Assembly: GCF_044803115.1 (NCBI RefSeq)
Contig: NZ_CP085224.1
Location: 868,001 to 932,000, forward strand
Source: Caenispirillum salinarum_A
Lineage (GTDB): Bacteria > Pseudomonadota > Alphaproteobacteria > Rhodospirillales > Rhodospirillaceae
Reading direction: 5' to 3'
Length of the DNA: 64,000 nucleotides
Shown: positions 16,563 to 24,269 of the stretch, in pieces
Numbering within the stretch: position 1 is the first letter of the stretch
Layout of the letters: each line of letters begins with the position of its first letter
Notes under the pieces: model-generated
The model's database searches: none
The model's input: the letters and a program-made list of their open reading frames with translations, nothing else
Told to the model about the DNA's origin: nothing
Program-made: the position numbers and the translations under genes

Positions 16563-17078
16563 TTATGCCCCATCTCCAACGGCCATGTCAAGAATATTTT
16601 CTTTGGGAGAGCATTCAGTCTTCGTGCCGCCCAGCGCGCGGTACAACTGCCAGGGGGTGAAGACGCCCGGCAGCCGCACGCCAAGGATGCGCTTGACCGC
16701 TTCCACACAGGTATAGGGCCGCCACGGCGCCAGGCGGCGCACGGGCTCGCGGACGCGGGCCGGCTGGACGGTCAGACCGCGCGCCCGAAACCAGCGCGCC
16801 GGGTCCCATCCCGCCAGTTCGGGCACCACGCGCAGGGCGGTGTAGTGGGACAGCGGATCGACCACCACCCATGCCCCGTCCGCCCGCACCACGGCAAAGC
16901 AGTGTCGGAAGCCGGGGCGCAGCAGGCGCAGCCAGCGGATGTCGGTGTCGCCGCTGAACACCACCAGCGCCGGCGCTCCGGGTGCGTCCGAGGCGGCGGC
17001 GGCCGCCGGCGGCAGGCCCGGCCGCGGCACGGCTTCCGTCGCGGCGGTGCAGGCGCGGGAGGATGCCGTGCCGCTCAT
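16563..17078 (-). CDS. Unknown protein with permuted papain-like His/Cys pattern
   Basis: In this 171-residue protein the first 35 residues are Ala/Pro-rich. The core reads LVVFSGDTDIRWLRLLRPG, then FRHCFAVVRADGAWVVVDPL with a His, and later PYTCVEAVKRILGV with a Cys followed by Glu, ending FTPWQLYRALGG. A His strand placed before a C-terminal Cys-x-Glu helix is the order found in permuted NlpC/P60 (YiiX-like) enzymes; I propose that fold only as a possibility. The gene overlaps its upstream partner by 4 bases (ATGA) and ends before a terminator, forming a two-gene unit under an SOS-type box. Confidence 0.5.
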   Translation of the reverse strand: MSGTASSRACTAATEAVPRPGLPPAAAAASDAPGAPALVVFSGDTDIRWLRLLRPGFRHCFAVVRADGAWVVVDPLSHYTALRVVPELAGWDPARWFRARGLTVQPARVREPVRRLAPWRPYTCVEAVKRILGVRLPGVFTPWQLYRALGGTKTECSPKENILDMAVGDGA

Positions 17079-17443
17079 GCCACGATTCCCTTGCCGCGCA
17101 GGAGGGTGGTCAGGCGGTCCAGCGCGTCCTCCCACAGGCGGTGGGCGATGGCCTGGTCGGGCAGGCGGGGGTCCGGCGGGATGAGCGCGCGGCCGTACTC
17201 GGCCAGCACCCGCAGGTGGCGGCGGTCGATGATGCGGCGGCGGGCGAGCGACAGGGCGGCGCGGCTGATGTCGTCGGGATCGCAGGGGCGGGCGACGAGG
17301 CCGGCGCCGGCGACAAACCGGGCGCCTTCGTCGCGGGCGATCTGGCACTGCCAGAACCAGAACCAGGCCTCCTGGGCATCGGCGAAGGGTTCGGTGGGCC
17401 GCTCGTTCAGGACGCGGACGGGGGCGGGGCGCGGTTGGGCCAT
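17075..17443 (-). CDS. Conserved-looking unknown protein under SOS-type box
   Basis: The 122-residue protein, apparently soluble, has an N-terminal aromatic helix (ADAQEAWFWFWQCQIAR), then CDPDDISRAALSLARRRIID, a region HLRVLAEYGRALIPPDPRL and the helix LWEDALDRLTTLLRGKGI. No enzyme motif or DNA-binding motif stands out. It reads like a DUF of alphaproteobacteria, but I cannot name it. The start at 17443 lies 20 bases from a GTTC-N7-GTTC box at 17464-17478, so LexA-type damage control is plausible. It is co-transcribed with the downstream His/Cys protein (4-base overlap) and diverges from the S24 regulator. Confidence 0.6.
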   Translation of the reverse strand: MAQPRPAPVRVLNERPTEPFADAQEAWFWFWQCQIARDEGARFVAGAGLVARPCDPDDISRAALSLARRRIIDRRHLRVLAEYGRALIPPDPRLPDQAIAHRLWEDALDRLTTLLRGKGIVA

Positions 17444-17463
17444 GGCGGGTCTCTCCACGGTTG

Positions 17464-17478
17464 GAACATAACAAGAAC
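17464..17478 (-). promoter_or_regulatory. SOS-type (LexA) box GTTC-N7-GTTC
   Basis: On the minus strand the sequence is GTTC-TTGTTAT-GTTC, a perfect match to the alphaproteobacterial LexA operator GTTC-N7-GTTC (established for Rhodobacter and Rhizobium relatives). It lies 20 bases upstream of the ATG at 17443 and about 100 bases from the divergent S24 regulator start, in an AT-rich patch. It could also be recognised by that S24 protein. Confidence 0.6.
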
Positions 17479-17574
17479 AACCGGAAGTGTTAGGATTGGG
17501 AGCCCAAACGGTCAAGGAAAATTGCGGAATTTCTTCTTAATGCGTCGACGGTCCTGCTGTAAGACCATGTTCCC

Positions 17575-18210
17575 ATGCTGAAGCACTCGCAGATCTGGCG
17601 CGCCATCGATCGCCTTGCCGAATCCAAGGGCCTGTCCCCCTCCGGGCTGGCGCGGCGGGCCGGACTCGATTCCACCACCTTCAACAAGTCCAAGCGCACG
17701 ACCCGCGAGGGCAAGCCCCGCTGGCCGTCCACCGAGTCCATCGCCAAGATCCTGCAGGCCACCAACACCTCTCTGGCCGAGTTCACGGCGCTGGTGGAGG
17801 GCGACGGCATCGGCCGCCCGGCGCCGCAGACCCTGCCGCTGATCGGCTTCGCCCAGGCCGGGCAGTCGGGCTACTTCGACGATGCCGGCTGGCCCGTCGG
17901 GGCCGGCTGGGACGAGATCCGCACGCCCGAGGTCACCGACCCGCACGCCTATGCCCTGGAGGTGTCGGGCGACTCCATGCAGCCGGTCTACCGCGATGGC
18001 GACATCCTGGTGGTCGCGCCCGACGAGGCGCCCCGCCGCGGTGACCGCGTCGTGGTCCGCACCATGGAGGGCGAGGTCATGGTCAAGGAACTGCTGCGCC
18101 TGTCGGAAAAGCGGGTGGAGCTGAAAAGCCTCAACCCCCTGCACGACGACCGCTCGCTGGCGCGCGAGCAGGTGGAATGGATCGCCCGCGTGCTGTGGGT
18201 CAGCCAGTAG
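17575..18210 (+). CDS. LexA-like XRE/S24-peptidase transcriptional regulator
   Basis: In this 211-residue protein the N-terminal DNA-binding region (residues 6-70) contains SPSGLARRAGLDSTTFNKSK, a helix-turn-helix. The C-terminal half is a peptidase S24 domain with GDSMQPVYRDGDILVV (catalytic Ser134) and VMVKELLRL (catalytic Lys171). An Ala-Gly pair at about 95-96 (FAQAGQSG) is the expected RecA-stimulated self-cleavage site. Such proteins are either phage repressors or conserved host regulators in alphaproteobacteria; this sequence resembles the latter type as much as a repressor. It diverges from the SOS-box gene pair, so autoregulation and control of that pair are likely. Confidence 0.85.
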   Translation: MLKHSQIWRAIDRLAESKGLSPSGLARRAGLDSTTFNKSKRTTREGKPRWPSTESIAKILQATNTSLAEFTALVEGDGIGRPAPQTLPLIGFAQAGQSGYFDDAGWPVGAGWDEIRTPEVTDPHAYALEVSGDSMQPVYRDGDILVVAPDEAPRRGDRVVVRTMEGEVMVKELLRLSEKRVELKSLNPLHDDRSLAREQVEWIARVLWVSQ

Positions 18211-18284
18211 ATCATTTTCCTTGACGACAGGCAACGGAATATGATCCTAATTCTCCCTCCGAGAGTTGCCGGAAGGAGCCTGTC

Positions 18285-18548
18285 ATGCTGCCCGAAACGC
18301 TGGAGCGCCGCTTCAACGGCCCGGTGCCGCGCGCGCTGACGCTGGGCGCCGTGGTGGACGAGGCGGTGCTGCGCCGGCGCCAGGCGCTGGCCCGCGCCCG
18401 CGCCCTGTCTGGCATGGCCGCCCGCGCCCGCGCTGACATCGCCCATCTGCGCCGCCACGCCGCCCCGCCGCCGGCCCTGTCCCGCGGCACCGACCGCCTG
18501 GAATGGGCGCGGGCGGAGGCCGAGCACTGGCGCCGCCGCGCCCTGTGA
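18285..18548 (+). CDS. Small Arg/Ala-rich protein of unknown function
   Basis: The 87-residue protein is highly basic and helical (LRRRQALARARALSGMAARA, then DRLEWARAEAEHWRRRAL). It has a clear AAGGAGCC ribosome site 5 bases before ATG at 18285 and codon use like its neighbours. It follows the S24 regulator by 74 bp on the same strand; a TTGACG hexamer at 18221 may be a -35 element for it, but no good -10 is seen. No family is recognised. It may mark the boundary between phage and host genes. Confidence 0.5.
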   Translation: MLPETLERRFNGPVPRALTLGAVVDEAVLRRRQALARARALSGMAARARADIAHLRRHAAPPPALSRGTDRLEWARAEAEHWRRRAL

Positions 18549-18674
18549 CGGCGCGCACTGCGGCGTTGGACAGGGGCGGCAGCCCGTGGCTATCCTGAGC
18601 GTTCCAACCGAGATCACCAACCGCTCGACAGCCGCGGCGTCCGTCGGCGGCCAAGCATAAAATCGAGGAGCGCC

Positions 18675-19538
18675 ATGAAGGGCCAGATCGCGACGGAAGG
18701 CGTCGTCTATGCACAAGGGGAATGGCACGTCGGCAACCCCAAGCTGCTGGGACCGCGCACCCACGGGGTGTGGCTGGGCTCGGTGGTGTTCGACGGGGCC
18801 CGCTATTTCGACGGCGTCGCGCCGGACCTGCTGCCCCACTGCGAACGCGCCGTGCTGTCCGCCCGCGTGCTGGGGATGCAGCCGCAGATCACCGGCGCCG
18901 AGATCGCCGAACTGGCGTGGGAGGGCATTCGCCGCTTCCCCCGCGAGTCGCAGCTCTACATCTGCCCCATGTTCTGGGGCGGGTCGGGCTTCATCGTGCC
19001 CGACAGCCACGACGTCGGGTTCGGCATGTCCATCTATCCGTCGCCGCTGCCGCCGGCCGACGGCTTCAGGGCCCTGCTGTCCAGCTTCCGCCGCCCCGCC
19101 CGCGATATGGCCCCGACCGAAGCCAAGGCAAGCTGCCTGTACCCCAATACCGGCCGCGCCGTCGCCGAGGCCAAGGCCAAGGGATGCGACACCGCCGTCA
19201 TGCTCGACCCGTCGGGCAACGTGGCGGAATTCGCCTACACCAACCTGTTCTTCGGGAAAGACGGCGTCGTCCACACGCCGGCACCCAACGGCACCTTCCT
19301 CAACGGCCTGACCCGCCAGCGCGTCATCAAGCTGCTGCGCGAGGCCGGCGTGACGGTGGAGGAGCGGGCCATCACCTGGAACGAGGTGCTGGGCGCCGAC
19401 GAGGTCTTCGCCACCGGCAATTATCAAAAGCTGGGGTGGTGCAAGCAGCTGGGCGACCGCGAGTTCGTCAAGGGACCGCTGTACGAGCGGGCGCGGGACC
19501 TGTACTTCGCCTACGCGCGGGAACACGGCCGGCCGTAA
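18675..19538 (+). CDS. Branched-chain amino acid aminotransferase (class IV PLP)
   Basis: This 287-residue enzyme has the fold-type IV aminotransferase layout. The probable PLP lysine is Lys151 in PTEAKASCLYPNTGRA, followed by the GNVAEFAYTNLFF block whose Glu contacts PLP nitrogen, then GLTRQRVIKLLREAG and the phosphate-binding FATGNYQK segment. It would transfer amino groups between Leu/Ile/Val and 2-oxoglutarate. It is close to the shorter IlvE-like enzymes of alphaproteobacteria rather than E. coli IlvE; D-amino-acid or other substrates cannot be excluded. GAGGAG lies 6 bases before ATG. The convergent Lrp-type regulator 300 bp downstream is a plausible but unproven regulator. Confidence 0.85.
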   Translation: MKGQIATEGVVYAQGEWHVGNPKLLGPRTHGVWLGSVVFDGARYFDGVAPDLLPHCERAVLSARVLGMQPQITGAEIAELAWEGIRRFPRESQLYICPMFWGGSGFIVPDSHDVGFGMSIYPSPLPPADGFRALLSSFRRPARDMAPTEAKASCLYPNTGRAVAEAKAKGCDTAVMLDPSGNVAEFAYTNLFFGKDGVVHTPAPNGTFLNGLTRQRVIKLLREAGVTVEERAITWNEVLGADEVFATGNYQKLGWCKQLGDREFVKGPLYERARDLYFAYAREHGRP

Positions 19539-19566
19539 GCGGCGGGCTCGGGTGGTGCTTTGCGGC

Positions 19567-19830
19567 GAGGCCACCACGACACCAAGGCTTTCCGGCTGCG
19601 CCGGACTATGAATGCGAGGGAGCCACGGGCTTCCTCGCGCTCCCGCGATTCCTTATTCATCACCGTGACGAAGACCGGGCGACAGCGGCCACCAGAGTGA
19701 GGATGGCGCGCCTTCGCGCGCTGTCTTGGTGTCTTGGTGTTTCAAACGCACCACGCCAGCCGCTGACGCCGCAGCCCGTCAGCCGGCACACCCTCTTGGT
19801 GCCCTTGATGTCTTCGTGGCTATCCCCGCA
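19567..19830. repeat. Inverted repeat module between aminotransferase and Lrp gene
   Basis: The left arm GGCCACCACGACACCAAGG starts at 19569. Inverted arms follow at 19724-19743 (TCTTGGTGTCTTGGTG) and at 19794-19828 (CTTGGTGCCCTTGATGTC, then TTCGTGGCTATCCCCGC). Between them is a stem with TGAATGCGAGGGAGC on the left and GCTCCCGCGATTCC then TTATTCA on the right (about 19609-19660). This is the third and most complex copy of the family and lies outside the phage genes. Confidence 0.7.
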
Positions 19831-19835
19831 CCCCG

Positions 19836-20354
19836 TCAGCGACCTTCCGAGTCGGCCTCCGGATGCGGCTCCGGCCCTTCGTCGACGTCGATGGGCACGC
19901 CCGGCTGCTGTTTGCCTGTGCGAATCGCCAGCGCCGACTTCACGTGCGCCACATTGGGCGCCGCCGTCAGCCGGGTGGTGAGGAAGCGCTGGTAGTCGTC
20001 CCAGTCGTGCGCCACCACCTTGAGCAGGAAGTCGGTTTCGCCGGCGAGCATGTGGCATTCGCGCACCTCGGGCCAGTCGTTCACCAGCCCCTCGAACGCG
20101 CGCAGGTCGGCTTCGGCCTGGCTGTTGAGGCCGACATGGGCGAACACCGTGACGTTGTAGTTGAGCGCCCCGGGGTCGATGTCGGCGTGGTAGCCGCGAA
20201 TGAACCCCGCTTCCTCCAGCGCACGCACGCGCCGCAGGCAGGGCGGAGCCGAGATGCCTGCACGACGGGCCAGTTCCACGTTGGTCATCCGGCCATCCGC
20301 CTGCAGGTCGCTCAGGATGCGCCGATCGATGCGATCAAGCTTCACCCGCTGCAT
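19836..20354 (-). CDS. Lrp/AsnC-family transcriptional regulator
   Basis: The 172-residue protein has an N-terminal winged HTH (LDRIDRRILSDLQADGR, then NVELARRAGISAPPCLRRV). A C-terminal RAM ligand domain carries NYNVTVFAHVGLNSQAE and ECHMLAGETDFLLKVVAHD. Members bind amino acids and act as octamers on amino acid metabolism genes. It converges on the aminotransferase gene and diverges from the peroxiredoxin gene, but a 443-bp gap precedes the latter. The last 25 residues are an acidic, Pro-rich tail not typical of the family. Target genes are unknown. Confidence 0.9.
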   Translation of the reverse strand: MQRVKLDRIDRRILSDLQADGRMTNVELARRAGISAPPCLRRVRALEEAGFIRGYHADIDPGALNYNVTVFAHVGLNSQAEADLRAFEGLVNDWPEVRECHMLAGETDFLLKVVAHDWDDYQRFLTTRLTAAPNVAHVKSALAIRTGKQQPGVPIDVDEGPEPHPEADSEGR

Positions 20355-20797
20355 GTCGTAAATTATCCTCCCCGGTGTTCCGCCGGAATCTTATGTCGCC
20401 CCGGCGCAATGATATTTCAAGGTAAAGGCCGCGCGCGGCAATGACAATAAGGGTTTCGGGCCAAAGGCGTCATTTTTCATGTGCCCATTGACGCGAGGCC
20501 GGGTAACGTCGTTTCATCGCGAACGCGGGACAAGCCCGAATGCTGCATGGCACCGCTGCGAAAACCGGCGGTCGCAGCGCCTTGGCGGCGGTTTGCGGAA
20601 ATTCCCGCATGCCCGAGTCGGGCATGGCCGTCCGGCGATCGGGAGGCGCAGCGTCTGCGCCCAACGGCGCGTAGGCGGTTTGGGCACTACAATTTAATTA
20701 TTCCGACTTGCAAACCAGGGCGCCCGGCGTCTACATAGAGGCCGCACTCGGGTCCTTGCGATCCAGAAAGATATTTTCGAGAACGGAGCGAGCAATC
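20355..20797. other. 443-bp intergenic region
   Basis: No gene is supported here; short open frames have poor composition and no ribosome sites. The left part holds the Lrp promoter region with an AT-rich patch (about 20,388-20,480). The right part holds the candidate peroxiredoxin promoter. Nothing resembling a riboswitch was recognised. Confidence 0.5.
20708..20737 (+). promoter_or_regulatory. Candidate sigma70-type promoter of peroxiredoxin gene
   Basis: TTGCAA at 20708-20713 and TACATA at 20732-20737 are separated by 18 bases, in an AT-rich patch about 60 bases before the ATG at 20798. Spacing and hexamers fit a housekeeping promoter; an OxyR site was not recognised. Confidence 0.4.
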
Positions 20798-21424
20798 ATG
20801 ACCGAGACCACCCCCACCGTGACCTCGCTGGTCGGCAAGCAGGCCCCGGACTTCACCGCCCAGGCCGTGATGGGTGACAACTCCATCAACGCCGAGTTCA
20901 GCCTGAAGGACTACCTGAAGGGCAGCTACGGCTGGGTGTTCTTCTACCCGCTCGACTTCACCTTCGTGTGCCCGTCGGAGATCATCGCCCACGATCACCG
21001 CATGGCGCAGTTCGAGGAGAAGGGCTGCAAGGTCGTTTCCGTCTCCGTCGACAGCCAGTTCACCCACCTGGCCTGGAAGAAGACCCCGCAGGACGAGGGC
21101 GGCCTGGGCAACGTCAAGTTCCCCATGGTGGCTGACCTGAACAAGCAGATCGCCCGTGACTTCGGCGTGCTGCTGGAGGACGCCGGCGTCGCCCTGCGCG
21201 GTTCCTTCCTGATCGACAAGAACTTCAACGTTCGCCACGCCACCATCAACGACCTGCCGCTGGGCCGCAACGTCGACGAGGCCCTGCGCATGGTCGACGC
21301 CCTGGCCTTCCACGAAGAGCACGGCGAAGTCTGCCCCGCCGGCTGGACCAAGGGCAAGAAGGGCATGCAGGCCACGCCGGACGGCGTCGCCGCCTTCCTG
21401 AAGGAAAGCGCCGGCGAGCTGTAA
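20798..21424 (+). CDS. Typical 2-Cys peroxiredoxin (AhpC/Prx1 type)
   Basis: This 208-residue cytoplasmic peroxidase reduces H2O2 and organic peroxides. The peroxidatic Cys58 lies in FTFVCPSEIIA and the resolving Cys179 in GEVCPAGW, the typical 2-Cys arrangement. The conserved Thr/Arg region (PLDFTF; VALRGSFLI) is intact. The ATG at 20798 has GGAG upstream; the longer upstream frame is promoter sequence. The thioredoxin reductase encoded 217 bp downstream could complete the electron chain, although a terminator lies between them. Confidence 0.93.
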   Translation: MTETTPTVTSLVGKQAPDFTAQAVMGDNSINAEFSLKDYLKGSYGWVFFYPLDFTFVCPSEIIAHDHRMAQFEEKGCKVVSVSVDSQFTHLAWKKTPQDEGGLGNVKFPMVADLNKQIARDFGVLLEDAGVALRGSFLIDKNFNVRHATINDLPLGRNVDEALRMVDALAFHEEHGEVCPAGWTKGKKGMQATPDGVAAFLKESAGEL

Positions 21425-21454
21425 TCGGCTCCGGCACGCACCGCCTTACCGCGC

Positions 21455-21480
21455 GAGGCGCCCGAGCGATCGGGCGCCTC
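21455..21480 (+). terminator. Intrinsic terminator after peroxiredoxin gene
   Basis: An 11-bp perfect stem GAGGCGCCCGA / TCGGGCGCCTC with a GCGA loop begins 30 bases after the stop codon. The trailing sequence has only a short T run (GTTTC), so efficiency is uncertain. Confidence 0.6.
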
Positions 21481-21641
21481 GTCGCGTTTCGGCGGCAGGG
21501 ACGCGTCGTGTTTCGGGCCGGGCCGGGCGCGGCGCAGTTGCACGCCCCCGCCGCCGCCACTATTCTCGCCGCCACGTTTTAAAACCCGACCCCCGCGGCC
21601 TGTGCGCGGCGGGGTGACAGACCAAGAGGCCTTCGCAGGAC

Positions 21642-22589
21642 ATGGCAGAGCATCACACCAAGGTTCTCATTCTCGGGTCCGGCCCGGCCGGCTGCACCGC
21701 CGCCGTCTACGCCGCGCGCGCCAACCTGGCCCCGATCCTGGTCTCCGGCATCCAGCCGGGCGGCCAGTTGACCATCACCACCGACGTCGAGAACTATCCG
21801 GGCTTCGCCGACCCCATCCAGGGCCCCTGGCTCATGGAGCAGATGCAGAAGCAGGCGGAGAATGTCGGCACCACCTGGATGCACGACACCATCACCGAGG
21901 TCGACCTGTCCCAGCGCCCGTTCAAGGCCGTCGCCGATTCGGGCGACGTGTACTACGGCGAGACGCTGGTCATCTCCACCGGCGCCTCGGCCCGCTGGCT
22001 GGGGCTGGAGAGCGAGTCGCGCTTCCAGGGCTTCGGCGTCTCCGCCTGCGCGACCTGCGACGGATTCTTCTTCCGCAACAAGGTCGTGGCCGTGGTCGGC
22101 GGCGGCAACACGGCCGTCGAGGAAGCCATCTTCCTGACCAACCATGCCAGCAAGGTCTACCTGATCCACCGCCGCGACGAGCTGCGGGCGGAAAAAATCA
22201 TGCAGGACCGCCTGTTCGCCAATCCCAAGGTGGAGCCCGTTTGGGATTCGGTGCTGGAAGACGTGCTGGGCGGCGGCGAGCCGCTGGGCGTCACCGGAGT
22301 GAAGCTGCGCAACACCAAGACCGACGACGTTTCGGAACTGCCGCTGGAAGGCGTGTTCATCGCCATCGGCCACACGCCGAACACGGCGCTGTTCCAGGGC
22401 CAGCTGGAGATGGACGAGAACGGCTACCTGATCACCAAGCCCGACTCCACGGCCACCAGCATCCCCGGCGTCTATGCCGCCGGCGACGTGCAGGACCACG
22501 TCTACCGCCAGGCCGTCACGGCCGCGGGCACGGGCTGCATGGCGGCGATCGAGGCCGACCGCTTCCTGGCACTTCACGGCCAGACCTGA
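21642..22589 (+). CDS. trxB: Thioredoxin reductase (NADPH)
   Basis: This 315-residue flavoenzyme reduces thioredoxin. The FAD-binding GSGPAGCTAAVYAARA lies at residues 12-27, the redox-active CATC at 136-139, the NADPH-binding GGGNTAVEEA follows, and the C-terminal FAD motif is VYAAGDVQD. Length and motif order are standard for low-molecular-weight TrxB. A LysR gene follows 55 bp downstream on the same strand and may be co-transcribed. Confidence 0.96.
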   Translation: MAEHHTKVLILGSGPAGCTAAVYAARANLAPILVSGIQPGGQLTITTDVENYPGFADPIQGPWLMEQMQKQAENVGTTWMHDTITEVDLSQRPFKAVADSGDVYYGETLVISTGASARWLGLESESRFQGFGVSACATCDGFFFRNKVVAVVGGGNTAVEEAIFLTNHASKVYLIHRRDELRAEKIMQDRLFANPKVEPVWDSVLEDVLGGGEPLGVTGVKLRNTKTDDVSELPLEGVFIAIGHTPNTALFQGQLEMDENGYLITKPDSTATSIPGVYAAGDVQDHVYRQAVTAAGTGCMAAIEADRFLALHGQT

Positions 22590-22644
22590 TAAGGCTTGAA
22601 CAAGAAGGCGTAAACGCACCATGGCTCGCAGGGAGGCCGCTTCC

Positions 22645-23556
22645 ATGCCGCATCGCGCAGGCAGCATGATGGACTGGGACAAGCTGCGCATCTTCCACGC
22701 GGTGGCGGAGGCGGGCTCCTTCACCCACGCGGGGGAGACGCTGAACCTCAGCCAGTCGGCGGTCAGCCGCCAGATCAGCGCGCTGGAGGAGAGCCTGACG
22801 GTCTCCCTCTTCCACCGCCACGCCCGCGGACTGATCCTGACGGAACAGGGCGAGCTGCTCTACAACACGGTGCATGAGGTCTTCGCCAAGCTGTCCATGG
22901 CCGAGGCCCGCCTGACCGAGAGCCGGGAGCGCCCGGAAGGCCCGCTGAAGGTGACCACCACGGTCGCCTTCGGCTCGGTCTGGCTGACGCCGCGCATCAA
23001 GGAGTTCATGGACACCTATCCCCACATCGACATGAGCCTTCTGCTCGATGATGGGGAAGTGGACCTGGCCATGCGCGAGGCGGATGTCGCCATCCGCTTC
23101 CATCCGCCGCGCCAGCCGGACCTGGTGCAGCGCCACCTGATGGGCCTGCACTACCAGATCTACGCCTCGCCGGAATACCTGAAGAAGTACGGCATTCCCA
23201 AGCATCCCGAGGATCTGGACAACCACCGCCTCATCGTCTACGGCGAGGACGCCAAGGCGCCGGTCGACAACATGAACTGGCTGCTGACCGCCGGCGGTGT
23301 GCCGCGCCAGCGCCGCCAGCCGGTGCTGCGGGTCAACAACATCTACGGCATCTTCCGGGCCGTGCAGTCGGGGCTCGGCATCGCCGCCATGCCCGACTAC
23401 TTCTCGACGGAAGCCACCAATCTGGTGCAGGTTCTGCCGGAGTTGCGCGGGCCGGGGTTCGACTGCTTCTTCGTGTATCCCGAGGAACTGCGCCACTCCA
23501 AGCGCGTCGCCGTCTTCCGCGACTTCCTGCTGCGCAAGCTGGCCGAGCGCAAGTAG
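22645..23556 (+). CDS. LysR-family transcriptional regulator
   Basis: The 303-residue protein has an N-terminal winged HTH (DWDKLRIFHAVAEAGSF, then LNLSQSAVSRQISALEESL) and a type 2 periplasmic-binding-like effector domain (about residues 95-300). I chose ATG at 22645 because GGGAGG lies 9 bases upstream; ATG 22621 and 22669 are alternatives. It sits between trxB and the nitrile hydratase genes, all on the same strand, so it could respond to a redox signal, but no target site was found. Confidence 0.88.
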   Translation: MPHRAGSMMDWDKLRIFHAVAEAGSFTHAGETLNLSQSAVSRQISALEESLTVSLFHRHARGLILTEQGELLYNTVHEVFAKLSMAEARLTESRERPEGPLKVTTTVAFGSVWLTPRIKEFMDTYPHIDMSLLLDDGEVDLAMREADVAIRFHPPRQPDLVQRHLMGLHYQIYASPEYLKKYGIPKHPEDLDNHRLIVYGEDAKAPVDNMNWLLTAGGVPRQRRQPVLRVNNIYGIFRAVQSGLGIAAMPDYFSTEATNLVQVLPELRGPGFDCFFVYPEELRHSKRVAVFRDFLLRKLAERK

Positions 23557-23642
23557 GGCGGGCGGTATCCGACCGTTGCGAAAGGGCTTCCGATGCGCCA
23601 CCATCGGAAGTCCTTTTTCCTTGCGCCGGAGGACCTTGATCC

Positions 23643-24269
23643 ATGCCGCACGACGGTCACGACCATGACCATCAGGCCGTTCCCTCCGACCCCGCGCTGC
23701 GCGTCAAGGCGCTGGAAACCCTGCTGACGGAAAAGGGGCTGGTCGACCGCGCCGCGCTCGACGAGATCGTCGAGACCTACGAGCACCGCGTCGGCCCGCG
23801 CAACGGCGCCCGCGTGGTGGCGAAGGCCTGGAGCGATCCCGCCTACCTGGAGCGCCTGCGCGCCGATGCCACCGCCGCCGTCGCCGAACTGGGGTACGAG
23901 GGCCGGCAGGGCGAGCACATGGTGATCGTGGAGAACACCGACGCCGTCCACAACATGGTCGTCTGCACCCTGTGCAGCTGCTATCCCTGGTCGGTCCTGG
24001 GTCTGCCGCCGGTGTGGTACAAGTCCGACGCCTACCGCTCGCGCGCCGTCATCGACCCGCGCGGCGTCTTGGCGGACTTCGGCATCACGCTGCCGGACGA
24101 GACCGAGGTGCGCGTCTGGGACTCCACCGCCGAGACCCGCTATCTGGTCATCCCCCGCCGTCCCGTCGGCACCGAGGGCCTGACGGAAGACCAGCTTGCC
24201 GACCTGGTGACCCGCGACTCCATGATCGGCACCGGCTTCGCCCTGTCTCCCGCGGAGGCCGGGCGATGA
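23643..24269 (+). CDS. nthA: Nitrile hydratase alpha subunit, cobalt type
   Basis: This 208-residue metal-binding subunit of the enzyme hydrates nitriles to amides. The metal claw is VCTLCSC, with Cys108, Cys111, Ser112 and Cys113; Thr after the first Cys is the signature of cobalt (non-corrin) rather than iron enzymes. YPWSVLGLPPVWYKSDAYRS follows as in the family. The His-rich N-terminus (HDGHDHDHQ) may help metal capture. It overlaps the beta subunit gene by 4 bases. Products would feed an amidase, not seen in the window. Confidence 0.95.
   Translation: MPHDGHDHDHQAVPSDPALRVKALETLLTEKGLVDRAALDEIVETYEHRVGPRNGARVVAKAWSDPAYLERLRADATAAVAELGYEGRQGEHMVIVENTDAVHNMVVCTLCSCYPWSVLGLPPVWYKSDAYRSRAVIDPRGVLADFGITLPDETEVRVWDSTAETRYLVIPRRPVGTEGLTEDQLADLVTRDSMIGTGFALSPAEAGR

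Larger units (their letters stand above)
176..17443 (-). mobile_element. T7-like podoviral structural module (prophage or GTA-like)
   Basis: About 17 kb of minus-strand genes keeps the T7 late-gene order: portal, scaffold, capsid, tail tubular A, tail nozzle/tubular B, internal coiled-coil protein, gp17-type tail fibre, small-terminase-like, large terminase, endolysin, holin. Many neighbours overlap by 1 to 4 bases, as expected of translationally coupled phage operons. No integrase, transposase, primase, helicase, DNA polymerase or RNA polymerase is present. The boundaries are those of the recognisable genes; no att site could be identified. Whether it is an intact prophage with early genes left of base 1, a remnant, or a domesticated particle cannot be decided from this window. 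Confidence 0.8.

Noticed and set aside
17575..18210. Firm call of the S24 protein as the phage CI repressor
   Set aside because: Proteins of this appearance also occur as conserved host regulators in alphaproteobacteria; left as LexA-like regulator.
20479..20697. 72-codon + strand frame in the Lrp-peroxiredoxin gap
   Set aside because: No ribosome site, atypical composition, and no recognisable sequence.
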